Source of the DNA: CAVRZY01 sp963725415
GTDB taxonomy: Bacteria; Acidobacteriota; Terriglobia; Bryobacterales; Bryobacteraceae
Direction of reading: 5' to 3'
DNA length: 34,935 nt
Assembly (NCBI GenBank): GCA_963725415.1
Contig: CAVRZY010000189.1
Span: 1-34,935 of the forward strand
Both the position numbers and the translations under genes were made by a program. How positions within the stretch are numbered: the stretch's first letter is position 1; each line of letters starts with the position of its first letter. Of this stretch, positions 19,489 through 29,295 are shown piece by piece. The notes under the pieces were generated by a model. The model saw nothing but the letters and a program-made list of their open reading frames with translations, was not told the DNA's origin and did no database searches.

Positions 19489-20163
19489 ATGCAGAAAGCC
19501 GAGTTCCACGAAGCCGGCCGGGCGCAGGTGAGCCTGCTGGCGCCTCTGGAGAAGCGGTGCCTCATCTGGCTGGCCCACCGCACTCCGCGCTGGATCAACT
19601 CCGACCACCTCACCGCCCTGGGCCTGCTGGCCCTGCTGGGCGCCGGCCTCAGCTACTGGTACGCCCGCTGGAACCGCCTTGGCCTGCTGCTGGTCATCCT
19701 CTGCCTGGCTCTCAACTGGCTCGGGGACAGTCTGGACGGCACCCTGGCCCGCGTTCGCAACAAGCAGCGCCCCCGGTATGGCTTCTACGTCGATCACGTC
19801 ATCGACGCCTTCGGAACCTTCTTCCTCCTGGCCGGCCTGGGCCTCTCCGGCTACATGAGCGAGCGCATCGCCGCCGGCCTGCTCATCGTCTACTTCATGC
19901 TCACCATCGAAGTCTATCTGGCCACCTACACCATCGGCACCTTTCATCTCTCTTTCTGGAAGCTCAGCCCCACCGAACTGCGCATTCTCTTGATGATCGG
20001 CAACGTCGCGCTGCTCTACCGTCCAACCGTCGGAATCCTCGGCGCCCGCTACCGCCTCTTCGATGTCGGTGGATTGTTCGGCATCCTCGGCATGACCCTG
20101 ATGCTGATCACCGCGGTCGTCAAGCACACCCTGATCCTGTACCGCTCCGAGCGCGTCCCGTGA
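19489..20163 (+). CDS. CDP-alcohol phosphatidyltransferase family protein
   Basis: An integral membrane enzyme of 224 residues that condenses a CDP-linked lipid or alcohol with a second alcohol. The family motif D-G-x2-A-R-x8-G-x3-D-x3-D is complete: DSLDGTLARVRNKQRPRYGFYVDHVID, written here with its eight-residue gap, near residues 82-108; the aspartates bind the metal. About five or six hydrophobic helices are visible. The substrate cannot be told from sequence. Its TGA overlaps the GTG of the next gene (GTGA, 20160-20163), so the two are translationally coupled. A divergent promoter is likely in 19431-19488, where AAACCGG occurs twice (19461-19467 and 19479-19485). Confidence 0.9.
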   Translation: MQKAEFHEAGRAQVSLLAPLEKRCLIWLAHRTPRWINSDHLTALGLLALLGAGLSYWYARWNRLGLLLVILCLALNWLGDSLDGTLARVRNKQRPRYGFYVDHVIDAFGTFFLLAGLGLSGYMSERIAAGLLIVYFMLTIEVYLATYTIGTFHLSFWKLSPTELRILLMIGNVALLYRPTVGILGARYRLFDVGGLFGILGMTLMLITAVVKHTLILYRSERVP

Positions 20164-20579
20164 GTTTCCCCCTGCTGCTCCGCCGCTGGCTCAAGTTCAA
20201 CGCCGTCGGCGCCATCGGAATCCTCGTTCAACTCCTGACCCTGGCGCTGCTAGCGGGCCCGCTCCACATACACTATCTCCTCGCCACGGCCCTGGCCGTC
20301 GAGACCGCCGTGCTCCACAACTTCATCTGGCACGAGCGCTGGACCTGGAAGGACCGAACCCCCGGCCACGCCCGCCTCGCTCTGCTGCTTTCGCGACTGC
20401 TCCGCTTCCACCTCAGCAACGGGCTGGTCTCGATCCTCTCCAACCTCCTGTTCATGCGCCTCCTGGTGGGGCAGTTCCACCTGCACTACCTCCCCGCCAA
20501 TCTCCTCAGCATCGCCGCCTGCTCGCTGCTCAACTTCTTCCTCAGCGACCTGTTCGTATTCCGCCCTGCGCCTGACTGA
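20160..20579 (+). CDS. GtrA-like small membrane protein
   Basis: 139 residues from GTG 20160, four-base overlap with the upstream stop. It has the GtrA pattern of four membrane helices and the motifs RRWLKFNAVGAIGILVQL at the N-terminus and VLHNFIWHERWTWKDR after helix 2, then LLRFHLSNGLVSILSNLL and LLNFFLSDLFVF. GtrA proteins help flip or transfer lipid-linked sugars in surface polysaccharide modification. Pairing with a CDP-alcohol phosphatidyltransferase suggests a joint role in making a lipid-linked surface molecule. The region 20580-20671 after it holds no gene. Confidence 0.9.
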   Translation: MSFPLLLRRWLKFNAVGAIGILVQLLTLALLAGPLHIHYLLATALAVETAVLHNFIWHERWTWKDRTPGHARLALLLSRLLRFHLSNGLVSILSNLLFMRLLVGQFHLHYLPANLLSIAACSLLNFFLSDLFVFRPAPD

Positions 20580-20671
20580 CCGCCACCTTAGATCATCGAA
20601 CTCGTCCAGCCAATCCCCCGAAGCGTGCAGCGGGGCGAAGGTTATAGAATGAACACAACCGGTGGCCGCTC

Positions 20672-23600
20672 ATGATCAACCTGCTACATTTGTCCGACCT
20701 TCACTTCGGCTATGACCAAGACAAGACCGCCCGCGCCCAGCGCGCCGGGGCGCTGGATGCCCTGGTGAGCGAACTCGACGGGCTGGAGCCAACCTGGCGG
20801 CCCGAGATCCTGGTCATCTCGGGCGACCTGACCTGGCAGGGCAAGCCCGCCGGGTACACGGAACTCAGTGAATGGCTCACAACGAAGCTATTCCCCGCCA
20901 CTGATCTCACTCCCGCCAACTGCATCATCTGCCCGGGCAATCACGATTTGGACCGCAAGAAAACAATTGGGCTTCTCAAGCGGACTGGCGATCCGGAAGA
21001 GGCGGACGAAGTCCTGCGTCCGGAGTCGCTGGAGGGCGCCTTTGCACGGCCATTCGAAGCCTTTGTCAGGTTTGCCGAGTCGTTCGGCATCCCGGCGCCG
21101 ATGCTACACGGCGCGCCCAGCTATCTTGCCGGCGTGCGCGAGTTCGGCGGCATCCAGTTCGTTTGCATCAACTCTGCTTGGTTCTCCCGCGACAGCAAGA
21201 CAGACTGTGGCCAGCTCTGGCTGGGCCTGCCCCAGCTTCAGTCCATGCCGCTGATGAATCCGCGTGACTACAACACAAAGCCGATCGCCGTTGCGGTTTT
21301 GCACCATCCGCCCCCGTGCCTCGCCTACCACGAGTGCAACGCCCCTGGCGAGCGGCCGAATACCTATGGGTATCTGGCCCAGCGCTCGCACGTGATCCTT
21401 TCCGGTCACGCGCACGGCGCCATCGAGGAGCCCATCCGCTGGTATGACCGGGCGCGGCTCTTTCTGGGCGGCGCGGCCTATGACAACCACGAGTACCGGA
21501 ACAACGTCTCCATTTTCCAGATCAACCCCAGTGCCCGCACCATTGCCCGCAGGGCGTGGGAGTACGATCCGCGGAAGCCGCAGTGGGAGAGGAAGGAGAG
21601 CGACCCCTATTCGCTGCGCATCGAAAGGCGTCGGCGAGGCACGCCCGATCCCGCGAAGTACCTGGCCTGGCTCCAGGAGCGGACGCAGTTCATTGATTTG
21701 CATCAGCTCAAAGTCGGGCCCGGGCAGGTCCCGCCCCCCGCCATCGACGTGCTGTACATCCGGCTGATGACCGCCGCGCGCGCTCTGAAAGGCGAAGAGT
21801 CCGCCGCCGGCGGAGCGATGGAACGGGCTGAGCCGGCGCCGCTGGAACAGGCCTTAGGAAGCCGGAAGCTGGTGATCGAAGGCAGGCCCGGCGGGGGCAA
21901 GACCACCTTCGTGCGGTGGATCGCATGGATGCTGTGCCGCCCGGCGGGACCGCCGCCGGAGCTGCCCGTGCGCGGATTTCCGCTGTGGATCCGGATCAGC
22001 CAGCTTGACCAGCACATCGAAAACACGTTGAACAATCGCCAGGAGGGAGACCCCACTACGCCCGAGGACCCGAGGTGGATCGCGCATTTTCTCGCCTCAC
22101 AAGGGTGGAACCTGGACGAGGAGTTCTTCAGAGAGAAGCTGGACGCGGAGGATACCATTCTGCTTCTTGACGGCCTGGACGAAGCCGCCAGCAGAGCCCG
22201 GCGCGCGCGGATCGTCGGCACGATCAAGCGAGCGGCGGACCAATTCCCTTGTCGTGTAGTGGTCACTACGCGCCCGGGCGCGCATGAGGGCAGGTCCACG
22301 CTGGCGGGTTTCGAACAGGCGTCGATCGAAGACCTCAACGACGATGGAATCGAGAATTTTCTCTTGCAGTGGTGCCGCTGGCTCAAGCGCGGTGACGAAG
22401 CCGCCGCGCAAGGCTACTTGGCCGAGCTTCGCCCGGCGCTGACTGTTCCTGCCCTGCACATCCTGGCGCGGAATCCCCTCATGCTGACCGCGCTGGCTGT
22501 GCTGCACCTGCGGCGGAGCCGGCTTCCCGAGCAACGCGCCCAACTGTACGAACAGATCATGGAGTGGCTGGGCGACCAGGCCGTGGAAAGGCACCCGGAA
22601 CTCTCCAAAGATGAGCGCCTCCGCCGGTTCGGTTCACTCGCCTTGGCCATGCAGGAATGGAAGGGCGGGATGAAATTGCAGATCGGGATCCAAACCGCGG
22701 CGCAGCTTATCGCGCGGGCCGATCTACCCCCCGACCAGGCCAGCGATTTCCTCGAACAGGCTCAAGTGGACAGCGGCATCATCACCCTCCGGGGTGGAGA
22801 GATCGCTTTCTGGCACCGCAGCTTCCAGGAGTACCTCGCCGCCCGCACGCTTGCGAACTTGCCGGACGCCAAGCTGTGGCCGCGCGCCCGGAAATTCCTC
22901 TATTCGCCGGAAGGCCGCGAAATGCTGCCGTTGCTGGCGGGCTACATGGCCGGGAGCGCCCGGGAGCGTCTCGACGTTCTGTTCAAGGACCTCACGCGCC
23001 ATGCCGTCTCCCAGACGAAACTGGAGCGCAAGGCGCACGCCGTCGGCGTGCTGGGTAACATGCTCGCGGATGTGGCTCCCGCCGGGTATGCGCTCAGCGG
23101 ACCGGCCGAGAGGCAGTTCGGAAGATTGCGCGGCGCCGTCATGGCCATCTTCCAGAAGGGCAAGCCGAAAGGCATCGGCCTGAAAACGCGCGTGGCGGCG
23201 GCGGAAGCGCTGGACCAGGCCAGCCAGTCCCGGCTGCGCACACCGGGCGATCAAGACTACTGGGTGAAGATCCCCGGCGGTACGTTCAACATTGGCGATC
23301 CCAAGGCGTACGAGAGCCTGCCGGTGAAATCCGTGACTGTGGCCACGTTCCGGATCGGCAGGTTCCCGGTAACCGTGTGGGAGTACGGCAAGTTCCTGGA
23401 CGACACGAACTCCGACAAGCCGCCGAGGTGGGACGAGCAGGACAGCCATCCAAGCCGACCGGTGGTGTATGTGACGTGGCACGATGCGCAGCGCTACTGC
23501 CAGTGGGCCAGCCAGAAGTCGAAGATAAACTGCGAGCTGGCTACCGAGCAGCAGTGGGAGTTCGCGGCGCGCGGTCCTGAGGAGCGTATCTATCCGTGGG

Positions 23601-23884
23601 GTCCGGAGGGACAGGAGCCTGATGAGCACAGGGCGAATTTCAATGACCCGGGCGGCGGGCCGACGCCGGTCGGCATGTTTCCCGACGGCAACACCCCCGA
23701 CGGGATGGCCGACCTGGCGGGGAATGTGTGGGAGTGGACGCGCAGCGATTATGACAAGGACACCAAAGTCCTGCGGGGGGCGTCCTTCTACAGTGAAGCC
23801 TGGGACTTGCGCGCTGCCACCCGTAACAGGAAGGTGCCTGGCATCAGGGACGACTACTTTGGGTTTCGGTGCGTCCGGGAATAG
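20672..23884 (+). CDS. Metallophosphoesterase-NACHT-FGE/C-type-lectin protein, probable DGR target
   Basis: 1070 residues in one intact frame. Residues 1 to about 320 are a calcineurin-like phosphoesterase: SDLH 8-11, GD 51-52, GNHD 89-92, LHHPP near 210 and SGHAHG near 244-249, all metal-ligand motifs present. Residues about 395-700 are a NACHT NTPase: Walker A GRPGGGKTT with K410, Walker B LLLDGLDE at 497-504, and the winged-helix end FWHRSFQEYLAA near 713-724. Residues about 863-1070 are a formylglycine-generating-enzyme/C-type-lectin fold: WVKIPGGTF, TEQQWEFAARG, GNVWEWTRSD and the ending FGFRCVRE. The plan is effector, signalling NTPase, ligand sensor, as in STAND-type conflict proteins. 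The last 38 residues have the layout of a DGR variable region, and an Avd-like gene follows. The start ATG 20672 lacks a clear Shine-Dalgarno. Ligand and nucleic-acid or nucleotide substrate are unknown. Confidence 0.9.
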   Translation: MINLLHLSDLHFGYDQDKTARAQRAGALDALVSELDGLEPTWRPEILVISGDLTWQGKPAGYTELSEWLTTKLFPATDLTPANCIICPGNHDLDRKKTIGLLKRTGDPEEADEVLRPESLEGAFARPFEAFVRFAESFGIPAPMLHGAPSYLAGVREFGGIQFVCINSAWFSRDSKTDCGQLWLGLPQLQSMPLMNPRDYNTKPIAVAVLHHPPPCLAYHECNAPGERPNTYGYLAQRSHVILSGHAHGAIEEPIRWYDRARLFLGGAAYDNHEYRNNVSIFQINPSARTIARRAWEYDPRKPQWERKESDPYSLRIERRRRGTPDPAKYLAWLQERTQFIDLHQLKVGPGQVPPPAIDVLYIRLMTAARALKGEESAAGGAMERAEPAPLEQALGSRKLVIEGRPGGGKTTFVRWIAWMLCRPAGPPPELPVRGFPLWIRISQLDQHIENTLNNRQEGDPTTPEDPRWIAHFLASQGWNLDEEFFREKLDAEDTILLLDGLDEAASRARRARIVGTIKRAADQFPCRVVVTTRPGAHEGRSTLAGFEQASIEDLNDDGIENFLLQWCRWLKRGDEAAAQGYLAELRPALTVPALHILARNPLMLTALAVLHLRRSRLPEQRAQLYEQIMEWLGDQAVERHPELSKDERLRRFGSLALAMQEWKGGMKLQIGIQTAAQLIARADLPPDQASDFLEQAQVDSGIITLRGGEIAFWHRSFQEYLAARTLANLPDAKLWPRARKFLYSPEGREMLPLLAGYMAGSARERLDVLFKDLTRHAVSQTKLERKAHAVGVLGNMLADVAPAGYALSGPAERQFGRLRGAVMAIFQKGKPKGIGLKTRVAAAEALDQASQSRLRTPGDQDYWVKIPGGTFNIGDPKAYESLPVKSVTVATFRIGRFPVTVWEYGKFLDDTNSDKPPRWDEQDSHPSRPVVYVTWHDAQRYCQWASQKSKINCELATEQQWEFAARGPEERIYPWGPEGQEPDEHRANFNDPGGGPTPVGMFPDGNTPDGMADLAGNVWEWTRSDYDKDTKVLRGASFYSEAWDLRAATRNRKVPGIRDDYFGFRCVRE
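23768..23884 (+). other. Candidate DGR variable region at the 3' end of the NACHT gene
   Basis: Residues 1033-1070 read VLRGASFYSEAWDLRAATRN, then RKVPGIRDDYFGFRCVRE. This matches the skeleton RGGSW(N)n..LRSANRNR..P..R....GFR of known variable regions. At the positions expected to vary, most codons are NNC (TTC, TAC, GCC, GAC, GGC, ATC, GAC, GAC, TAC), which adenine mutagenesis of AAC could produce. In G/C-rich DNA, C-ending codons are common anyway. No template repeat is visible. Confidence 0.5.
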
Positions 23885-23913
23885 CTTTTCTTGATGCTTT
23901 TTGCTTTTTCCTT

Positions 23914-23944
23914 GCCCGAGGCGCAGCCTCGGGCGGAATTTTTT
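23914..23944 (+). terminator. Hairpin after the NACHT gene: terminator or DGR hairpin
   Basis: A perfect 9-bp stem GCCCGAGGC/GCCTCGGGC with loop GCA spans 23914-23934 and is followed by GGAATTTTTTT. It sits 30 nt after the stop. It fits a Rho-independent terminator. It also stands where several DGRs have a hairpin downstream of the variable region that aids retrohoming. The preceding T-rich stretch resembles that after metH. Confidence 0.7.
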
Positions 23945-23958
23945 TGACAGGGGGGTTT

Positions 23959-24045
23959 ATGAAAAAACAGGACGATGGTCCACCGGTGGCCGTGGACAAG
24001 GCGTACGATTTCGTGTTGTGGTTGCTGCCGAAGGTCGAGAACTTT
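23959..24045 (+). CDS. avd: Avd-like DGR accessory protein (four-helix bundle), first 29 codons
   Basis: From ATG 23959 (GGGGGG at 23950-23955 as a possible Shine-Dalgarno) the frame reads MKKQDDGPPVAVDKAYDFVL, then WLLPKVENF. The segment aYDf.lWllp..e.Fpr..rf.lgdRi is the signature opening of bacterial Avd/S23-like four-helix-bundle proteins. Avd forms a pentamer that works with the DGR reverse transcriptase. After NF at about 24045, where P/S-R-x-x-R-F is expected, the frame changes to the unrelated SGEIRCLPR.. and stops at 24121-24123, and what follows is the maeB upstream region. The gene is thus cut after its first helix. Only 74 nt separate it from the NACHT gene, so the two belong together. 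Confidence 0.7.
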
Positions 24046-24119
24046 TCGGGCGAGATTCGTTGCCTGCCCCGAATTGCCCTCCCGAACGCGCTACTCTTGT
24101 GGGGAAAGGACCATACGCA

Positions 24120-26389
<2,270 letters not shown>

Positions 26390-26390
26390 C

Positions 26391-27089
26391 CTACCACTCG
26401 ACCGCTCTGCCCGCCTCCAGCGCCCACACCTCGCAGCCGGGCAGATCCCGGATCAGCCCCGCCAACTGCTCCGGCCTGCCCGTCAGCGGCGGGAAAGTCC
26501 CGAAGTGCATCGGGATGACTTTCTTGGGCTTCAGCAAGCGGCAGGCCAGCGCGGCCTCTCGCGGGCTCATGGTGTAAAGGTCGCCGATGGGCAGGATCGC
26601 CAACTCGGGCTGGTAGAGCTGCTGGATCAGCGCCATATCGGAGAACACGTTGGTGTCGCCGGCGAAGTACAGCCTGCGGCCGTCCGGCAAGGTCAGCACG
26701 TAACCCGACGCTTCGCCGCCATAAACGATCGTGCCCCCGTCATCGATCCCGCAACTGTGAACCGCGTGCGTCATGGTGACGGTCACTGGCCCGATCCTCT
26801 GCGAGCCGCCCTTGTTCATCCCGTTCAGATTCTGCACGCCCTTCGACCCCAGCCAAAGGCAGGTCTCGTAGATCGCCACCACCTGCGGCGAAAACTTCAA
26901 CGCCAGCGCCACCGCGTCATGGATGTGATCGAAGTGCCCGTGCGTGATCAGCATCGCATCCAACCGCGAGAACGAGTGCCCGCTCGGGTAGGCCGGATTC
27001 CCCTCCACCCAGGGGTCCGCCACCCACACCTCTCCCGATTCCAACCGGAACTGAAACGTGCCGTGTCCAAGCCAGGTGATTTCCAACAT
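26391..27089 (-). CDS. UPF0173 metal-dependent hydrolase (metallo-beta-lactamase fold)
   Basis: 232 residues, the normal size for the family. The zinc motif HxHxDH is THGHFDHIHD near residues 49-58; further ligands are the histidine in VTMTHAVHS, the aspartate in YFAGDTNVFSDM and the histidine in VIPMHFGTFP. The start ATG 27089 follows an excellent GGAGGGAGGAG at 27096-27106. The substrate of UPF0173 proteins is not known; they resemble lactonase-like hydrolases. The gene is intact and ends one base from the maeB stop on the other strand. Confidence 0.92.
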   Translation of the reverse strand: MLEITWLGHGTFQFRLESGEVWVADPWVEGNPAYPSGHSFSRLDAMLITHGHFDHIHDAVALALKFSPQVVAIYETCLWLGSKGVQNLNGMNKGGSQRIGPVTVTMTHAVHSCGIDDGGTIVYGGEASGYVLTLPDGRRLYFAGDTNVFSDMALIQQLYQPELAILPIGDLYTMSPREAALACRLLKPKKVIPMHFGTFPPLTGRPEQLAGLIRDLPGCEVWALEAGRAVEW

Positions 27090-27116
27090 GTCAACGCTCC
27101 TCCCTCCGATGATAAA

Positions 27117-27144
27117 GCTAGCGGCTAGCGGCTAGCAGCTAGCC
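27117..27144. repeat. Tandem repeat (GCTAGCN)x4
   Basis: Four heptamers GCTAGCG, GCTAGCG, GCTAGCA and GCTAGCC lie head to tail; each GCTAGC is itself a palindrome. They include the stop codon region of the small gene at 27125-27388. Confidence 0.7.
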
Positions 27145-27388
27145 TCGATTTCCACGGACCGTCTGGCGTAGCCGATCTCACTACGCTCCCATACCAACTC
27201 AGTAGCAATCGCGCTCCATGCGACGTCGGCTGTTCGAAGAAGGTCTCGGAGAAACCGAACTTCGTTAGTTCGAAGCGCGATCGTCGTGCGACGGTCGTGA
27301 AAGTTCTGCCGTTGGAAGAAACGTCGTCGAGGATGACAAAGCCAGCCGCCAGCAGACGGTTCCGTGCCTCGGTCAACCACGTATTCAT
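27125..27388 (-). CDS. Small hypothetical protein
   Basis: 87 residues from ATG 27388, chosen because AAGGAGG lies at 27393-27399. The opening NTWLTEARNRLLAAGFVILDDV and the block FTTVARRSRFELTKFGFSETFF read like a genuine folded protein, but I do not recognise the family. After FSETFF the composition changes and the stop falls inside the GCTAGCN tandem repeat, so the C-terminus may be altered by a frameshift or by the repeat. It is divergent from the amidohydrolase gene. Confidence 0.5.
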   Translation of the reverse strand: MNTWLTEARNRLLAAGFVILDDVSSNGRTFTTVARRSRFELTKFGFSETFFEQPTSHGARLLLSWYGSVVRSATPDGPWKSRLAASR

Positions 27389-27477
27389 CTTGCCTCCTTC
27401 GATAAAGCCCAACTCGTCCATTTCCAGATTACTCGCATTTCATGCGGAAGCGGTGCGGTGATAAGATTTGTTCTGGA

Positions 27478-28371
27478 ATGAGGAACCCAGTCAATCGGAG
27501 AGAGTTCATGAGCGGTGTGGCAGGCGGCGCCCTGGCGGCGGGCGAGCCGAAGTACCGGATCATTGACCCGCACGTGCATGTCTGGAAGCGCGACCCGAAG
27601 TATCCCTGGGCCAAGGAGACGACCAAGCCGCCGGAAAAGGACGCGACGCCGGAAATGCTGCTGGAGCTGATGAGAGCGCACGGCGTGGCCAAGACGGTGA
27701 TCATCCAGGTGATTTACTACCGCTGGGACAACAGCTACCTGGCGGATGTGCTCAAGCAGTATCCGAACGATTTCCAAGGTGTGGCGCGGGTCAATCCGGA
27801 GGATCCGGGAGCGCCGGACCATCTTTCGCGGCTGGTTCAGGAGCAGGGCTTTCGCGGGGTGCGGCTGAGTCCGGCGGCGGGGGCGGCGGGGGATTGGATC
27901 CGCGGGCCGCTCATGCCGCCGTTGTGGAAGCGCTGCCGCGCGCTGAAGGCGCCGATGACGATCCTGGCGCCCATCGGACGCATCCCGGATGTGGAGCGAC
28001 TCATCGACCGGTTCATGGACCTGACGGTGGTGATCGATCACATGGCGGACTGTCCTGTGGATCAGCCGCAGGAACTCGACAAGCTGCTGGCCTTGAAGAA
28101 GTATCCGAAGGTCTTCGTCAAGATCTCCCACACCTGGTCGCTTTCGAAAGGCCCCTACCCGTACGTTGACACGCACGTGCAAGTGAAGCGGCTGTACGAC
28201 GCCTTCGGCCCGCGACGGCTGATGTGGGGCACCGACTGGCCGCTGGTGGAGAATCACTGCGGTTACGCGAAAGCTCTGGCCGTGGTGCGCGACGAGATAA
28301 AGTTCCTCAACGCGGAAGACAAGCGCTGGATGCTGAGCAGGACGGTCGAGCGCGTGTGGCCGTTCAAGTGA
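27478..28371 (+). CDS. Amidohydrolase family protein (2-pyrone-4,6-dicarboxylate lactonase-like)
   Basis: 297 residues from ATG 27478; an in-frame ATG at 27442 would add 12 residues without better support. The start NRREFMSGVAGGALAA looks like a short twin-arginine-type leader. The TIM-barrel metal motif is IIDPHVHVWKRD (HxH). Later conserved parts are GFRGVRLSP, VVIDHMAD, VFVKISHTW and the catalytic aspartate in RLMWGTDWPLVE near residue 255. These place it in the amidohydrolase-2 (PF04909) family, whose members hydrolyse lactones or decarboxylate aromatic acids. The substrate is not predictable. It is intact and unlinked to its neighbours. Confidence 0.9.
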   Translation: MRNPVNRREFMSGVAGGALAAGEPKYRIIDPHVHVWKRDPKYPWAKETTKPPEKDATPEMLLELMRAHGVAKTVIIQVIYYRWDNSYLADVLKQYPNDFQGVARVNPEDPGAPDHLSRLVQEQGFRGVRLSPAAGAAGDWIRGPLMPPLWKRCRALKAPMTILAPIGRIPDVERLIDRFMDLTVVIDHMADCPVDQPQELDKLLALKKYPKVFVKISHTWSLSKGPYPYVDTHVQVKRLYDAFGPRRLMWGTDWPLVENHCGYAKALAVVRDEIKFLNAEDKRWMLSRTVERVWPFK

Positions 28372-28442
28372 GCGACTAAAGCCCCATTTGTTTGCGGCTG
28401 GGAAAGAGTCCGCGCGTGGGCCACTTTCGGTCTCGCCAGGCA

Positions 28443-28468
28443 ATTGACGATTGGCTCATTGACGATTG
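28443..28468. repeat. Direct repeat ATTGACGATTG x2
   Basis: ATTGACGATTG occurs at 28443-28453 and 28458-28468, with GCAGATTGG next. It lies in the 28372-28591 gap, in which I see no gene. Confidence 0.45.
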
Positions 28469-28591
28469 CAGATTGGTTTGGCTGCGGCTTCGCCGCGCCG
28501 TGTTCAGTTGAACCTGTAACCCTTTGTCTGCCGCAACTCGTCAGTCATGTCTGGGTTTAGTAGTTACCGCATGTAAAGGAAGCGGCAAATC

Positions 28592-29294
28592 ATGAGACGC
28601 ATGGCAGCAATTCTGAGCATCGCGCTGGCAACGACCGTGGTGATCATTGCGCAGCGGCCCGGAGGCATGGGGCCGTTCCGCGGGCGTGGCCGGCCGATGG
28701 GTGATCCATCTTCCATGGGAAATCCGCCTTTGGCGAAGACGGAAGAGGAGAAGAAAATCCTGACAGTGCTCGATAGCATCGTCACGTCCGGAGAGATGTT
28801 CCAGAATGTTCCGGCGCAAGACGGCCGGATGCTGCGGCTACTGACGGAGACGGCCGGCGCCAAGAACGTCGTCGAGATCGGCACCTCGACGGGCTACTCG
28901 GGCCTCTGGCTTTGCCTGGCTCTGCGAGCGACGGGCGGCAGCCTGACTACGTTCGAGATCGATTCCCACAGGGCGTCGATCGCCCGCGAAAACTTCAAAC
29001 AGGCCGGGGTCGATCAAATGGTCAAGATCGTCCAGGGAGACGCCCACGTGAACATAGCGAAGCTGAAGGCGCCGATTGATGTGGTCTTCTTGGATGCGGA
29101 CAAGGAAGGCTACCTGGACTACGTCAACAAGCTTCTGCCACTGGTGCGTCCCGGCGGACTGATCCTGGCCCACAATGTGGGCCAGGCTGAAATGTCCTCA
29201 GGCTACGTGAAGGCCCTCACTTCGAATCCGGACCTGGATACCGCCTTCTACATGGAAGGCGGAGGGGCTCAGCATAACGCTCAAGAAACGCTGA
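28592..29294 (+). CDS. Class I SAM-dependent O-methyltransferase with signal peptide, frameshifted at the last codons
   Basis: About 234 residues. Residues 1-21 (RRMAAILSIALATTVVIIAQ) form a signal peptide, followed by a G/P/R-rich linker. The catalytic part is of the caffeoyl-CoA O-methyltransferase type (PF01596): the SAM loop VVEIGTSTGYSGLWLCLAL, the acidic residue after strand 2 in TTFEIDSHRA, and VFLDADKEGYLDYVNKLLPL with the metal-binding aspartates. One extra G in the GGAGGGG run near 29273 shifts the end; without it the protein closes GGGLSITLKKR at TGA 29292-29294, the normal C-terminus. The kinase fragment starts directly afterwards. Confidence 0.85.
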
Positions 29295-29295
29295 G

